Below, piece after piece: positions 25,027 through 34,557 of a stretch of DNA of 56,604 nt. The DNA comes from an uncultured Prevotellaceae bacterium. GTDB lineage: Bacteria; Bacteroidota; Bacteroidia; Bacteroidales; Bacteroidaceae. The translations under genes and the position numbers were made by a program. The first letter of the stretch is position 1; every line of letters begins with the position of its first letter. The DNA lies in contig CADCBZ010000019.1 in the NCBI GenBank assembly GCA_902799765.1, positions 1-56,604 on the forward strand, given 5' to 3'. The notes below the pieces were generated by a model. That model searched no databases, was not told the origin of the DNA, and saw only the letters and a list, made by a program, of their open reading frames with translations.

Positions 25027-26913
25027 ATGAACAAAGACACTATTATCGGCTTTGTGCTTATTGCAGTGGTCCTGATTGGATTCAGCTGGTATAATCAGCC
25101 CTCTGCAGAAGAAATGGAAGCCGCACGCAAGCAAGACAGTATTGCTGCTGCCATCAAGGATAACGCAGTCAAGCAACAAAAACTTAACGAAGCCACCCGT
25201 AAGGCTCAGGCAGAATCTGCTGCCAAAGCTGACTCCTCGGCACTCTTCTTTGCAGCACTCTCTGGCACCAACCAGCCCGTTGTATTGAAGAACGATAAGG
25301 TGGAACTGACTTTCGACACTAAAGGCGGTACCATTTCCAAGGCCATCATCAAGGGGTTTGAGGATCGTGACAACAAGATGGATGTGACGCTCTTCGACCA
25401 GAACACCCAGCAGATGAACTTCATGCTGGCTGGTAAGAACGAGAACATTATCACGAAGGATTTGTTCTTCACACCCTCGAACGTCACAGATTCCACAGTC
25501 ACCCTAACCGCTGCTGCCAGCAATGGAGGCAGTATCGTCTTCAACTATTGCCTGGGACCGAACTATATGCTTCATTTCACTTTCCAGGTGAACGGTCTGA
25601 ACGGCATATTTGCGCCTAACTACAAGGAGATGGACATTGAGTGGACAGAGATGGCACGTCAGCAGGAGAAAGGTTTTACGTTTGAGAACCGCTATGCGAC
25701 CCTTACCTATAAAGAGAAGGATGGTAGTACGGATTACCTGAGTGAGACCTCAGAGAAGATTGATGAGAAGGTCGAGACAGCCCTCGACTGGGTGGCTTTC
25801 AAGAATCAGTTCTTCTCAGCAACACTGATTGCAAAGAATGAGTTTGCAGCCAACTCACTGATGACCAGTATTCCTCAGGAGAAAGGTTCTGGTTTCCTGA
25901 AACAGTTTAATGCCAAGATGAAGACCGCTTTCGATCCTTCAGGTATGCAACCTTCAGAGTTTGAGATGTATATCGGTCCTAACGATTTCCGTCTGATTAA
26001 GGCTGTTGAGGAGCAGACTACCTTTGGTAAGGATCTCGATCTGGAACAGTTGGTTTATCTTGGATGGCCACTCTTCCGATACATCAACCGTTTCTTCACC
26101 ATCTATGTCTTCGACTGGCTTACCTCATGGGGCTTCTCAATGGGTATTGTACTCATTCTGATCACCCTGTTACTGAAGGCCATCACCTTCCCGATGGTGA
26201 AGAAGAGTTATATGTCATCAGCTAAGATGCGTGTGCTGAAGCCGAAACTCGACGAGGCCACCAAGCAGTATGACAAGCCTGAGGACCAGATGAAGAAACA
26301 GCAGGCCATGATGCAGATGTACTCTCAGTATGGTGTTTCACCCTTGAGTGGCTGTCTGCCCATGCTGATCCAGATGCCTATCTGGATTGCGATGTTCAAC
26401 TTCGTGCCTAACGCTATCCAGCTGCGCCGCCAGTCATTCCTCTGGATTGACGATCTCTCAACCTACGATCCCATCATCGAGTGGCAGACGAACTTATGGG
26501 GTATCGGCGACCACCTCTCACTGACCTGTATTCTCTTCTGTGTTGCACAGATTCTATACTCGTATATGACCATGCGTCAGCAGAAGGATCAGATGGTAGG
26601 GGCACAGGCTGAGCAGATGAAGATGATGCAGTGGATGATGTATCTCATGCCACTGATGTTCTTCTTTATGTTCAACGACTATTCTTCAGGTCTGAACTTC
26701 TACTACTTCATCTCACTCTTCTTCTCTGCTGCCATCATGTGGACACTCCGTAAGACGACAAACGATGAGAAGCTGCTTGCCATCCTGGAAGCAAAGTATC
26801 GAGAGAACAAGAACAATCCGAATAAGAAGGTCAGTGGACTCGCTGCCCGTCTGGAAGCTATGCAGAAGCAGGCTGAGGAACTGCAGAAACAGAGAATGAA
26901 TCAAAAGAGATAA
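25027..26913 (+). CDS. yidC: Membrane protein insertase YidC
   Basis: The 628-residue protein is a full-length Gram-negative YidC. An N-terminal membrane helix (TIIGFVLIAVVLIGFSW, residues 5-21) is followed by a coiled, Ala/Gln/Lys-rich linker and a periplasmic beta-supersandwich domain to about residue 340. The conserved Oxa1/YidC core follows with helices at FFTIYVFDWLTSWGFSMGIV, GCLPMLIQMPIWIAMFNFV, LTCILFCVAQILYSYM and FFMFNDYSSGLNFYYFISLFF, plus the cytoplasmic hairpin KMRVLKPKLDEATKQYDKPE. It inserts and folds inner-membrane proteins with or without SecYEG. It heads a rightward operon; the S9 peptidase starts four bases after its stop. Confidence 0.96.
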   Translation: MNKDTIIGFVLIAVVLIGFSWYNQPSAEEMEAARKQDSIAAAIKDNAVKQQKLNEATRKAQAESAAKADSSALFFAALSGTNQPVVLKNDKVELTFDTKGGTISKAIIKGFEDRDNKMDVTLFDQNTQQMNFMLAGKNENIITKDLFFTPSNVTDSTVTLTAAASNGGSIVFNYCLGPNYMLHFTFQVNGLNGIFAPNYKEMDIEWTEMARQQEKGFTFENRYATLTYKEKDGSTDYLSETSEKIDEKVETALDWVAFKNQFFSATLIAKNEFAANSLMTSIPQEKGSGFLKQFNAKMKTAFDPSGMQPSEFEMYIGPNDFRLIKAVEEQTTFGKDLDLEQLVYLGWPLFRYINRFFTIYVFDWLTSWGFSMGIVLILITLLLKAITFPMVKKSYMSSAKMRVLKPKLDEATKQYDKPEDQMKKQQAMMQMYSQYGVSPLSGCLPMLIQMPIWIAMFNFVPNAIQLRRQSFLWIDDLSTYDPIIEWQTNLWGIGDHLSLTCILFCVAQILYSYMTMRQQKDQMVGAQAEQMKMMQWMMYLMPLMFFFMFNDYSSGLNFYYFISLFFSAAIMWTLRKTTNDEKLLAILEAKYRENKNNPNKKVSGLAARLEAMQKQAEELQKQRMNQKR

Positions 26914-26917
26914 CTAT

Positions 26918-29086
26918 ATGAAGAAACTAATAACCATCGTTGCCTTAGTGGCCCTGATGCTGCCAGGCAGCCTAAAAGCTCAAGACGAAGTGAAAATTGG
27001 GAAACAGAATATCAAGCTTACCAGTAATCTGATGACCCCAGAGGCTCTTTGGGCTATGGGACGTATCGCCACCGCTGAGGCTAGCGCCGACGGCAAACAG
27101 ATTGTCTATCAGGTGGGCTACTATAGTGTGAAAGCCAACAAGAGTCAGCAAAAGATTGCCGTTATCAATGCCGATGGTACTGGTAACACCACACTGACAA
27201 CAGGCTCAAAGAGCGAGACTGATCCCACTTGGATCAACGGCAAGATTGCCTTCCTTACAGGTGGTCAGCTTTGGACGATGAATGCCGATGGCTCAGACCG
27301 CAAACAGATTTCCAAGACCTCCAAGGACATTGAGGGTTTTAAGTTCTCACCCGATGGTAAGCAGGTGATTCTGCTTCACAGCATCGACTTCAACGAGAGC
27401 ATCAAGAAGAATCCAGATGATCTGCCTAAGGCTACAGGCCGTCTGGTGACTGATCTGATGTATCGTCACTGGGATCATTATGTGGAGAGCATCCAGCACC
27501 CCTTCGTATATGAGGTAAACAGCGATGGCATTGCTGAAAACGGAACAGACATCCTGGAAGGTGAGCCCTTCGAGTGTCCGATGGAGCCTTTTGGGGGTAT
27601 CGAGCAGTTGGCTTGGAGTCCTGATTCCAAGACTATCGCTTACACCTGTCGCAAGAAGACGGGTAGAGCCTATGCCATCTCAACCGATTCTGACATCTAT
27701 ATATATAATATAGGTACGCGCGAGACGAAGAACCTCTGCAAGCCTGCTGATTATGTCGAGCCGGAGGTTGATCCGACAAAGACGATGAAGTATCAGAAGG
27801 TGAATGCCGAGGAGAATCTCGTCAATAATGTGGGCTACGATCAGAACCCGCAGTTTTCACCTGATGGTAAGTATATCGCCTGGACCTCTATGCAGCGTAA
27901 CGGCTATGAGGCAGACCGTAACCGCCTCTGTGTCTATAACTTAGCTACTGGCGAGAAGAAATATGTCACAGAGAGTTTTGACTCGAACGTCGATGCCTTC
28001 GTGTGGAGCGATTCGAAGGATGTCATGATCTACTTCATCGGCGTTTGGCACGCTACAGAGAACCTTTATGCTGTCAACTGGAAGGGAGAACTGAAACAGA
28101 TCACTGATACCTGGGACGACTTTGGTTCCATCTCTTTGATGAACAATGGTAAGCAGCTGCTGATGGAGCGCCACAACTACACATCGCCTGCTGACCTCTA
28201 TATCGTAACGCCCAACTTCAAGAAGCCTGAGAAGACAGAGATTGTCCAACTGACCTTTGAGAACAAACACATTCTCGACCAGTTGGCCAAGCCTACTATC
28301 CAACAGCGTTGGGTAAAGACCAGTGATGGTAAGGATATGCTGACATGGATTATCCTGCCTCCAAACTATGACCCCAATAAGAAGTACCCCACCCTGCTCT
28401 TCTGTGAGGGTGGTCCCCAGAGTCCTGTTTCTCAGTTCTGGAGTTATCGCTGGAACTTTATGATTATGGCCTCTAATGGTTATGTGATTGTAGCTCCCAA
28501 CCGTCGCGGCCTGCCTGGTTTCGGACAAGAATGGTTGGAAGAAATCAGTGGCGACTGGACAGGTCAGTGTATGAAGGATTATCTGTCTGCCATCGACGAT
28601 GCTGCCAAGAATCTGCCTTATGTAGATAAAGAAAAGTTGGGTGCTGTAGGTGCCAGCTTCGGCGGCTTCAGTGTCTATTACCTCGCAGGTCATCACGACA
28701 AGCGCTTCAAGGCTTTCATCGCTCATGACGGTGCCTTCAATCTGGAGTCAATGTACACAGATACTGAAGAGGTATTCTTCTCTAACTGGGAGTATGACGA
28801 TGCCTATTGGAACAAGGATCAGACGGCTAATGCCACTCGCACTTACGAGTACTCACCGCATAAGTTTGTAGATAAGTGGGATACGCCGATTCTCTGCATC
28901 CATGGCGAGAAGGACTATCGCATTGTCTATAATCAGGGAATGGGTGCCTTCAATGCAGCCCGTCTGCGTGGCATCCCAGCAGAACTGCTCATCTTCCCTG
29001 ATGAAAACCACTGGGTACTGAAACCACAGAACGGTATCCTTTGGCAACGCACCTTCTTCAACTGGCTCGATCGTTGGCTGAAATAA
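26918..29086 (+). CDS. S9 family prolyl oligopeptidase-type peptidase (dipeptidyl peptidase-like), exported
   Basis: The 722-residue protein has a signal peptide (MKKLITIVALVALMLPGSLKAQ), an N-terminal beta-propeller with WD40-like TolB/PD40 repeats (PDGKQ, AWSPDSKTIAYTC, QFSPDGKYIAWTS) to about residue 460, and a C-terminal alpha/beta hydrolase domain. The catalytic Ser is Ser580 in GASFGGF, with Asp666 in HGEKDYRI and His698 in DENHWV completing the triad. It resembles the DPP/acylaminoacyl-peptidase branch of family S9, cutting short peptides in the periplasm. Context with a POT-type peptide transporter elsewhere in the window is compatible with peptide use but not linked by operon. It follows yidC by four bases and precedes an MFS gene by 19. 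Confidence 0.9.
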   Translation: MKKLITIVALVALMLPGSLKAQDEVKIGKQNIKLTSNLMTPEALWAMGRIATAEASADGKQIVYQVGYYSVKANKSQQKIAVINADGTGNTTLTTGSKSETDPTWINGKIAFLTGGQLWTMNADGSDRKQISKTSKDIEGFKFSPDGKQVILLHSIDFNESIKKNPDDLPKATGRLVTDLMYRHWDHYVESIQHPFVYEVNSDGIAENGTDILEGEPFECPMEPFGGIEQLAWSPDSKTIAYTCRKKTGRAYAISTDSDIYIYNIGTRETKNLCKPADYVEPEVDPTKTMKYQKVNAEENLVNNVGYDQNPQFSPDGKYIAWTSMQRNGYEADRNRLCVYNLATGEKKYVTESFDSNVDAFVWSDSKDVMIYFIGVWHATENLYAVNWKGELKQITDTWDDFGSISLMNNGKQLLMERHNYTSPADLYIVTPNFKKPEKTEIVQLTFENKHILDQLAKPTIQQRWVKTSDGKDMLTWIILPPNYDPNKKYPTLLFCEGGPQSPVSQFWSYRWNFMIMASNGYVIVAPNRRGLPGFGQEWLEEISGDWTGQCMKDYLSAIDDAAKNLPYVDKEKLGAVGASFGGFSVYYLAGHHDKRFKAFIAHDGAFNLESMYTDTEEVFFSNWEYDDAYWNKDQTANATRTYEYSPHKFVDKWDTPILCIHGEKDYRIVYNQGMGAFNAARLRGIPAELLIFPDENHWVLKPQNGILWQRTFFNWLDRWLK

Positions 29087-29105
29087 TTAAAAGAAAAAAG
29101 AATAA

Positions 29106-30728
29106 ATGACTCAAGCAATTCAAAAGACCCTTCGCGATTCCGCCGCTATGCGATGGACCGCACTGCTGTTGCTCGCTATGGCGATGTTCTGCAGCTATAT
29201 CTTCATGGACATCCTCTCACCCATCAAAGACCTGATGCAGGAAACCCGAGGCTGGGATTCTACAGCCTTCGGCACGATGCAGGGATCTGAGGTGTTCCTC
29301 AACGTATTCGTGTTCTTCCTCATCTTCGCAGGTATCATCCTCGACAAGATGGGCGTTCGTTTCACCGCTGTTCTCTCTGCAGCCGTGATGCTCATCGGAG
29401 CCTGTATCAAATGGTATGCCGTGAGTGAAGGTTTTGTAGGAACAGGACTCGAGACTTGGTTTACAGAGAATCTGAATTATATTCCCGTCTTCGAAGAACT
29501 CGGCGTTTCGCCTTTCTATGAGGGCATGCCTGCTTCAGCTAAGTTTGCAGCCAGTGGATTCATGATCTTCGGCTGTGGCTGTGAGATGGCTGGTATCACC
29601 GTGTCAAGAGGTATCGTGAAGTGGTTCAAAGGTCGTGAAATGGCGTTGGCTATGGGTTCTGAGATGGCACTGGCCCGTCTGGGTGTCGCTACCTGTATGA
29701 TCTTCTCACCGTTCTTTGCCCGTCTGGGTGGTGAAGTCAGTGTCAGCCGCAGTGTGGCTTTTGGTGTGGTACTGATGTGTATCGCCCTCATCATGACAAT
29801 CGTCTATTTCTTCATGGACCAGAAACTTGACGCACAGACTGGTGAGGCTGAGGAGAAGGACGATCCTTTCAAGATCAGCGACCTGGGTAAGATCTTGACT
29901 GATGCAGGTTTCTGGATTGTGGCTTTACTCTGCGTGCTGTATTATTCTGCCATCTTCCCCTTCCAGAAGTATGCTGTGAACATGTTGCAGTGTAACCTTA
30001 CATTGACGGCTCCTGATGCAGATTCCTTCTGGGCTTCCTCTAGTGTGACGATTATTCAGTACATCATCATGCTGATTGTGGCTGCTGCAGGTTTCGCCAG
30101 CAACTTCCAGAAGAAGCCTAATATGAAGTATAGCCTGCTGGGACTCTCGATTGTTGCCCTCATCACCTATTGCTATATGGGTTACATGCGTCAGTCGGCA
30201 GAGTCGATCTTCGCCGTATTCCCTCTGTTGGCTGTGCTGATTACACCTATCTTAGGTAGTTATCTCGACCATCACGGTAAGGCTGCCTCGATGCTCGTAC
30301 TCGGTTCTATCTTATTGATTGCCTGTCATTTAACGTTTGCCTTCGTACTACCGATGTTCAAGGGAAACGCTGTGGGTGGTATCATCATTGCTTATACTAC
30401 GATTCTCGTTTTGGGTGCCTCATTCTCACTGGTTCCTGCCTCACTTTGGCCTTCAGTGCCCAAGCTGGTGGATGCCAAGGTAATCGGTTCTGCATACGCT
30501 CTGATTTTCTGGATTCAGAACATCGGCCTTTGGCTGTTCCCATTGCTCATCGGTAAGGTGCTCGACCAGACGAATCCAGGCGTGACAGATCCCACACAGT
30601 TTGATTATACCGCACCGCTGGTGATGCTGGCTTCACTCGGTGTGGCAGCTCTGATTCTCGGCTTTGTGCTGAAAGTGGTAGATAAGAAGAAAGGCATCGG
30701 CCTTGAATTGCCAAATATCCAAGAATAA
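29106..30728 (+). CDS. MFS transporter, paralogue of the protein at 32197-33549
   Basis: The 540-residue protein has about twelve membrane helices and MFS features: GIILDKMGVRFTAV (motif A-like loop after helix 2) and FKGREMALAMGSEMALARLG in helix 4-5. Its N-terminus MTQAIQKTLRDSAAMRWTAL and C-terminus KKGIGLELPNIQ match those of the second MFS gene two positions downstream, so the two are paralogues. This copy is 90 residues longer, mostly in loops near residues 105-140 and 295-350. The substrate is unknown; family resemblance is to the broad nitrate/organic-anion MFS group, which is weak evidence. Its end overlaps the longest frame of the DUF1846 gene, but the likely DUF1846 start is 10 bases after its stop. 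Confidence 0.85.
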   Translation: MTQAIQKTLRDSAAMRWTALLLLAMAMFCSYIFMDILSPIKDLMQETRGWDSTAFGTMQGSEVFLNVFVFFLIFAGIILDKMGVRFTAVLSAAVMLIGACIKWYAVSEGFVGTGLETWFTENLNYIPVFEELGVSPFYEGMPASAKFAASGFMIFGCGCEMAGITVSRGIVKWFKGREMALAMGSEMALARLGVATCMIFSPFFARLGGEVSVSRSVAFGVVLMCIALIMTIVYFFMDQKLDAQTGEAEEKDDPFKISDLGKILTDAGFWIVALLCVLYYSAIFPFQKYAVNMLQCNLTLTAPDADSFWASSSVTIIQYIIMLIVAAAGFASNFQKKPNMKYSLLGLSIVALITYCYMGYMRQSAESIFAVFPLLAVLITPILGSYLDHHGKAASMLVLGSILLIACHLTFAFVLPMFKGNAVGGIIIAYTTILVLGASFSLVPASLWPSVPKLVDAKVIGSAYALIFWIQNIGLWLFPLLIGKVLDQTNPGVTDPTQFDYTAPLVMLASLGVAALILGFVLKVVDKKKGIGLELPNIQE

Positions 30729-30738
30729 GATCAATCAT

Positions 30739-32172
30739 ATGAAAATAGGTTTCGATAACGAGAAATATCTCAAGATTCAGTCAGAGCATATCCGCGAGCG
30801 CATCGCCCAGTTCGACGGAAAGTTGTATATGGAGTTGGGTGGTAAACTCTTTGACGATCACCATGCATCACGTGTACTGCCTGGTTTCAAGCCTGACAGT
30901 AAGCTCCGCATGCTGGGCCAGTTGCGTGACAGTATCGAGATTGTGATTGTGGTGAGTGCCAATGATATTGAGAAGAATAAGGTGCGCGCCGATCTTGGCA
31001 TCACCTACGATGAGGATGTACTGCGTCTGCGTGATGAGTTCATGCGTCGCGACTTCATGGTAGGCAGTGTAGTGATCACCCACTACACAGGTCAACATGC
31101 AGCCGATCAGTTCCGTCATCGTTTGGAGCGCATGGGCATCAAGTCGTATATCCACTACCCCATCGACGGCTATCCCCATAATGTGGAACTGATTGCCAGC
31201 GACGAGGGTTTCGGCAAAAACGACTACGTGGTAACCTCACGTCCACTCGTGATCATCACTGCCCCTGGCCCTGGTAGCGGTAAGATGGCAACCTGTCTCT
31301 CACAGCTTTATAATGAGAACAAGCGTGGCATCCGCGCTGGTTATGCCAAGTTCGAGACCTTCCCCGTTTGGAACCTGCCTTTGAAGCATCCTGTAAATAT
31401 CGCTTATGAGGCTGCCACAGCTGATCTGAACGATGTAAACATGATCGACCCGTTCCATCTGGAGGCCTATAATAAGACTGCCATCAACTACAATCGCGAC
31501 ATCGAGATTTTCCCAGTCCTGAACGCCCTCTTCGAAGGTATCTACGGTGAGAATCCCTATAAGTCACCAACGGATATGGGTGTCAACATGGTGGGCTTCT
31601 GTATCTCTGACGATGAGGTTTGCTGCGAGGCTTCGAAGGATGAGATTATCCGCCGTTTCTATGATGCCACCAACAAGATGGCCGACGGTGCCGACAATGA
31701 GAGTGAGGTCAATAAGATCCGCATGCTCTTCAATCAGGCTAAGATTTCTACAGCTACCCGTAAGGTGACTGTTGCAGCCTATGAGAAGAAAATACAGAGT
31801 GGACTGAATGCCGCCGCCATCGAACTTGAGGACGGAACTATCATCACCTCCAAGTCATCTCCTCTGTTGGGTCCCAGTGCAGCCCTGCTACTCAATGTCA
31901 TGAAGTATCTGGCAGATATCGATCATGAGTTGAAACTGATTCCGCAGAGTCTGATCGAACCCGTTCAGAAGACAAAGATTGAATACTTAGGTGGCAAGAA
32001 CCCCCGACTGCATACGGATGAGGTGCTCGTAAACTGTCGCCTTGCACTGGAGCAGTTGCCGAAACTTCGTGGTTGTCAGGTGCATACGACAGTGATGCTC
32101 TCTGAGGTGGACCGTAAGATTTTCAAGAAACTCGGTTGTGGTCTCACCAGTGATCCAGTGAAGAAGAAGTGA
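30739..32172 (+). CDS. DUF1846 family protein
   Basis: The 477-residue soluble protein matches DUF1846 along its length: MKIGFDNEKYLKIQSEHIRERI, FDGKLYMELGGKLFDDHHASRVLPGF, LRDSIEIVIVVSANDIEKNKVRADLG, VITAPGPGSGKMATCLSQLYNE, FPVWNLPLKHPVNIAYEAATADL and the later GINMVGFCISDDE-like segment. The GPGSGKM run (about residue 177) looks like a phosphate-binding loop and suggests nucleotide use, though the family has no settled biochemical role. I chose the ATG at 30739; the frame opens at 30703 inside the upstream MFS gene with unrelated residues. It sits between two paralogous MFS transporters, so it may act on or regulate what they move. Confidence 0.88.
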   Translation: MKIGFDNEKYLKIQSEHIRERIAQFDGKLYMELGGKLFDDHHASRVLPGFKPDSKLRMLGQLRDSIEIVIVVSANDIEKNKVRADLGITYDEDVLRLRDEFMRRDFMVGSVVITHYTGQHAADQFRHRLERMGIKSYIHYPIDGYPHNVELIASDEGFGKNDYVVTSRPLVIITAPGPGSGKMATCLSQLYNENKRGIRAGYAKFETFPVWNLPLKHPVNIAYEAATADLNDVNMIDPFHLEAYNKTAINYNRDIEIFPVLNALFEGIYGENPYKSPTDMGVNMVGFCISDDEVCCEASKDEIIRRFYDATNKMADGADNESEVNKIRMLFNQAKISTATRKVTVAAYEKKIQSGLNAAAIELEDGTIITSKSSPLLGPSAALLLNVMKYLADIDHELKLIPQSLIEPVQKTKIEYLGGKNPRLHTDEVLVNCRLALEQLPKLRGCQVHTTVMLSEVDRKIFKKLGCGLTSDPVKKK

Positions 32173-32177
32173 GAAGT

Positions 32178-32200
32178 TAAAAGTGAAAAGCTAAAAGTGA
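32178..32200 (+). repeat. Direct repeat TAAAAGTGA spanning a GTG start
   Basis: TAAAAGTGA occurs at 32178-32186 and 32192-32200 in the 24-base gap after the DUF1846 gene. The second copy contains the GTG start codon (32197) of the next MFS gene. Confidence 0.6.
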
Positions 32201-33549
32201 CAGAGGTCATCCAGAAACGTCTGAACGATTCGCCCATCGCAAGATGGACTGTACTCTTCATTGTGGCAACAGCTATGATGATGGGTTACTTCGTCAACGA
32301 TGTCATGTCGCCTTTGGAGGCTCTACTGGAGATGCCGAAGGCTGAGGGTGGACTCGGATGGACTTCAAGCGATTACGGATTCTTCTCTGGCTCTGGCAGT
32401 TTCATCAACGTGTTCCTGCTAATGCTCTTCTTCTCGGGATTGATTCTCGACAAGATGGGCATTCGCTTTACAGGTGTACTGGCCTGTTCGTTGATGGTTC
32501 TTGGCACACTGCTGAAATATTATGCCGTTACAACTGATTTCGGCACTTCAAGTGTTGCCTTCTTCGGAACACATCTTCCCACCTCGGCAGCCTGGGCATC
32601 ATTGGGCTTTGCTGTCTTCGGTGTCGGCTATGAGATGACAGGCATCACGGTATCAAAGGCAATGGTGCGCTGGTTTACAGGTCATGAACTCGCCTTGGCA
32701 ATGGGTATCCAGTTGGCGATGGCGCGTTTGGGCACAGCTGCCGCCTTGAGTATCTCGGCACCTATCGCCCACCACTTCACACTTTCCACACCGTTATTGG
32801 TAGCATTGGCTTTTCTCATCATCGGCTTGTTGTCATTCCTTGTCTTCTGCGTCATGGACCGCAAGTTAGACAAGAAGGGGCAAATGGTGGAGGAGAAAAA
32901 CTCTTCTTCCGATGAATTCCGCTTCTCCGATATCTTAGTCACCCTCCGAAATTCAGGCTTCTGGCTGATTACTATCTTCTGCGTACTATTCTACTCCGCA
33001 GTCTCTCCTTTCCTGAAGTTCTCCACCAAACTGATGGTCATCAAATACGGGGTGGATCCGGATATCGCAGGTTTCTTCTCTTCGATAGCACCTTTTGGTA
33101 CGATACTGATGACACCACTCTTCGGATTGGTATTCGATCGTTGGGGACGTGGTGTCACCCTTGTTATCACCGGTGCCCTGATGCTGACTGCTGTCCACTT
33201 CGGATTCTCATTGCCCATCCATAGCAGTGCCATTGCCATCGCCCTGATGGTGGTTCTCTCCATCGGCTATTCCTTGGCACCAGCAGCCCTCTGGCCTTGT
33301 GTTCCCAAGATCATTCCCTTGAAATGTCTCGGCACTGCCTATTCGATGATCTTCTTTTTCCAGAATTTCGGTCGTGCCATCATCCCGATGTTCGTAGGTC
33401 GGGCCAATGAAACTGATCCCAGCTACACCACATCCATGCTGATCTTCGGTTTCACAGCCTTAGGCGCTGCCCTGACAGCGATTGTGATGCTTTATACTGA
33501 TTGCAAGAAGGGTTACGGTCTGCAACTGCCGAATATCAAGAAAGCGTAA
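32197..33549 (+). CDS. MFS transporter, paralogue of the protein at 29106-30728
   Basis: The 450-residue, twelve-helix MFS protein begins (GTG) MTEVIQKRLNDSPIARWTVLF and ends CKKGYGLQLPNIKKA, both aligning with the longer paralogue upstream, which supports the GTG start. The loop GLILDKMGIRFTGV is the motif A region, and FTGHELALAMGIQLAMARLG corresponds to helices 4-5. The substrate is unknown. It is the last gene of the yidC operon. Its TAA stop (33547-33549) abuts the TGA of the convergent endonuclease gene (33550-33552) with no intervening base, so there is no room for a terminator between the two coding regions. Confidence 0.85.
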   Translation: MTEVIQKRLNDSPIARWTVLFIVATAMMMGYFVNDVMSPLEALLEMPKAEGGLGWTSSDYGFFSGSGSFINVFLLMLFFSGLILDKMGIRFTGVLACSLMVLGTLLKYYAVTTDFGTSSVAFFGTHLPTSAAWASLGFAVFGVGYEMTGITVSKAMVRWFTGHELALAMGIQLAMARLGTAAALSISAPIAHHFTLSTPLLVALAFLIIGLLSFLVFCVMDRKLDKKGQMVEEKNSSSDEFRFSDILVTLRNSGFWLITIFCVLFYSAVSPFLKFSTKLMVIKYGVDPDIAGFFSSIAPFGTILMTPLFGLVFDRWGRGVTLVITGALMLTAVHFGFSLPIHSSAIAIALMVVLSIGYSLAPAALWPCVPKIIPLKCLGTAYSMIFFFQNFGRAIIPMFVGRANETDPSYTTSMLIFGFTALGAALTAIVMLYTDCKKGYGLQLPNIKKA

Positions 33550-34536
33550 TCACCAACGAAAGCGAACCACCAGCGGCAGGTGATCACTGTAGCCTGGCTG
33601 GTAGCGCGGACCGTTGTAGGTACGGCGGGGCCGATAGCCTCCATAGCGTTTCTCATCTTCAAGGAGAAACTGAGGAGCATGGATGAAAGCAGCGCACACC
33701 TTATTAAATATATAAGGGGAGCCGAGAATATGATCGATACTTTCCCACTGACCTTTATAACGGTAAGTGCCTTGAATATCCTTAGGGGCGGAAGCTTCTT
33801 TAGTCAGATTGTGAATGTCATGCCGTTCTATCTGCTGGATAATCAGACTTTCATCGCCATCATTAAAATCGCCAGCTATCAGGATCTTGGGCTCCAATGT
33901 TACGGCCTGAATAGAATCTATCGACTGACAAAGACGGTCTGCAGCTGCCTGACGGAAAGGCTGACTGTATTTCTCACCTCCGAAACGACTGGGGAAATGA
34001 ACCACAAATACATGAAGCGTATCGCCTGAAATCGTCTGTCCACAAGCATAGAGGATATCACGGGTAGGTCGCATATGTTCTACTGGTGTCACTCGAAGGG
34101 AATAGCTCCGGATAGGGGCAAATGTAAAAGGCGAATAGAGCAAGGCGACATCGATGCCACGCACATCAGGCGAATTCGTCATCAGATACTCATATCCTGC
34201 ATGACGGAGCAAAGACCGTTTGGTCAAATCGTTAAGCGTCGAATCATTCTCAACCTCACAGAGGGCAATCAAATCAGGGATTCCGTCATCTGAACACGAA
34301 AGCAGCTCTTGGGCAATATTATTCAACTTGCGCCAATAGCGTTGTTTCGTCCAGTGACGCGTCGCCTCAGGCAGATATTCCGTATCATCCTTGCCTTCGT
34401 CATGGTGATAATCAAAGAGGTTCTCGCAATTCAATTCAACAAAGGTGAATCGTTGCGCAGAGACGGAGATAGAGGAAGATAGAAGAAGAAAAAGGAAGAT
34501 AATAGACAATTGTCTGATATCTCCCTTATTCTTCAT
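33550..34536 (-). CDS. Endonuclease/exonuclease/phosphatase family protein, exported
   Basis: The 328-residue protein has a signal peptide (MKNKGDIRQLSIIFLFLLLS to SVSAQ) and the EEP fold: FTFVELNCENLFDYHHD, DLIALCEVEND with the metal-binding Glu, ILIAGDFNDGDES, and the terminal YSDHLPLVVRF with the catalytic Asp-His pair. Family members cleave phosphodiester or phosphoester bonds in nucleic acids, sphingomyelin or inositol phosphates; the exported location suggests scavenging of extracellular substrates. The ATG at 34536 is preferred because AGAAGG lies six bases before it and it opens the signal peptide; an ATG at 34557, just after the POT gene stop, would add seven residues. Last gene of the 38353-33550 operon. 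Confidence 0.85.
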   Translation of the reverse strand: MKNKGDIRQLSIIFLFLLLSSSISVSAQRFTFVELNCENLFDYHHDEGKDDTEYLPEATRHWTKQRYWRKLNNIAQELLSCSDDGIPDLIALCEVENDSTLNDLTKRSLLRHAGYEYLMTNSPDVRGIDVALLYSPFTFAPIRSYSLRVTPVEHMRPTRDILYACGQTISGDTLHVFVVHFPSRFGGEKYSQPFRQAAADRLCQSIDSIQAVTLEPKILIAGDFNDGDESLIIQQIERHDIHNLTKEASAPKDIQGTYRYKGQWESIDHILGSPYIFNKVCAAFIHAPQFLLEDEKRYGGYRPRRTYNGPRYQPGYSDHLPLVVRFRW

Positions 34537-34557
34537 ATACCTTCTATCAAATGTCAT

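Noticed and set aside
27941-28726. 261-codon leftward frame inside the S9 peptidase gene
   Set aside because: Antisense to the catalytic domain of an intact gene, with no recognisable motif or promoter.
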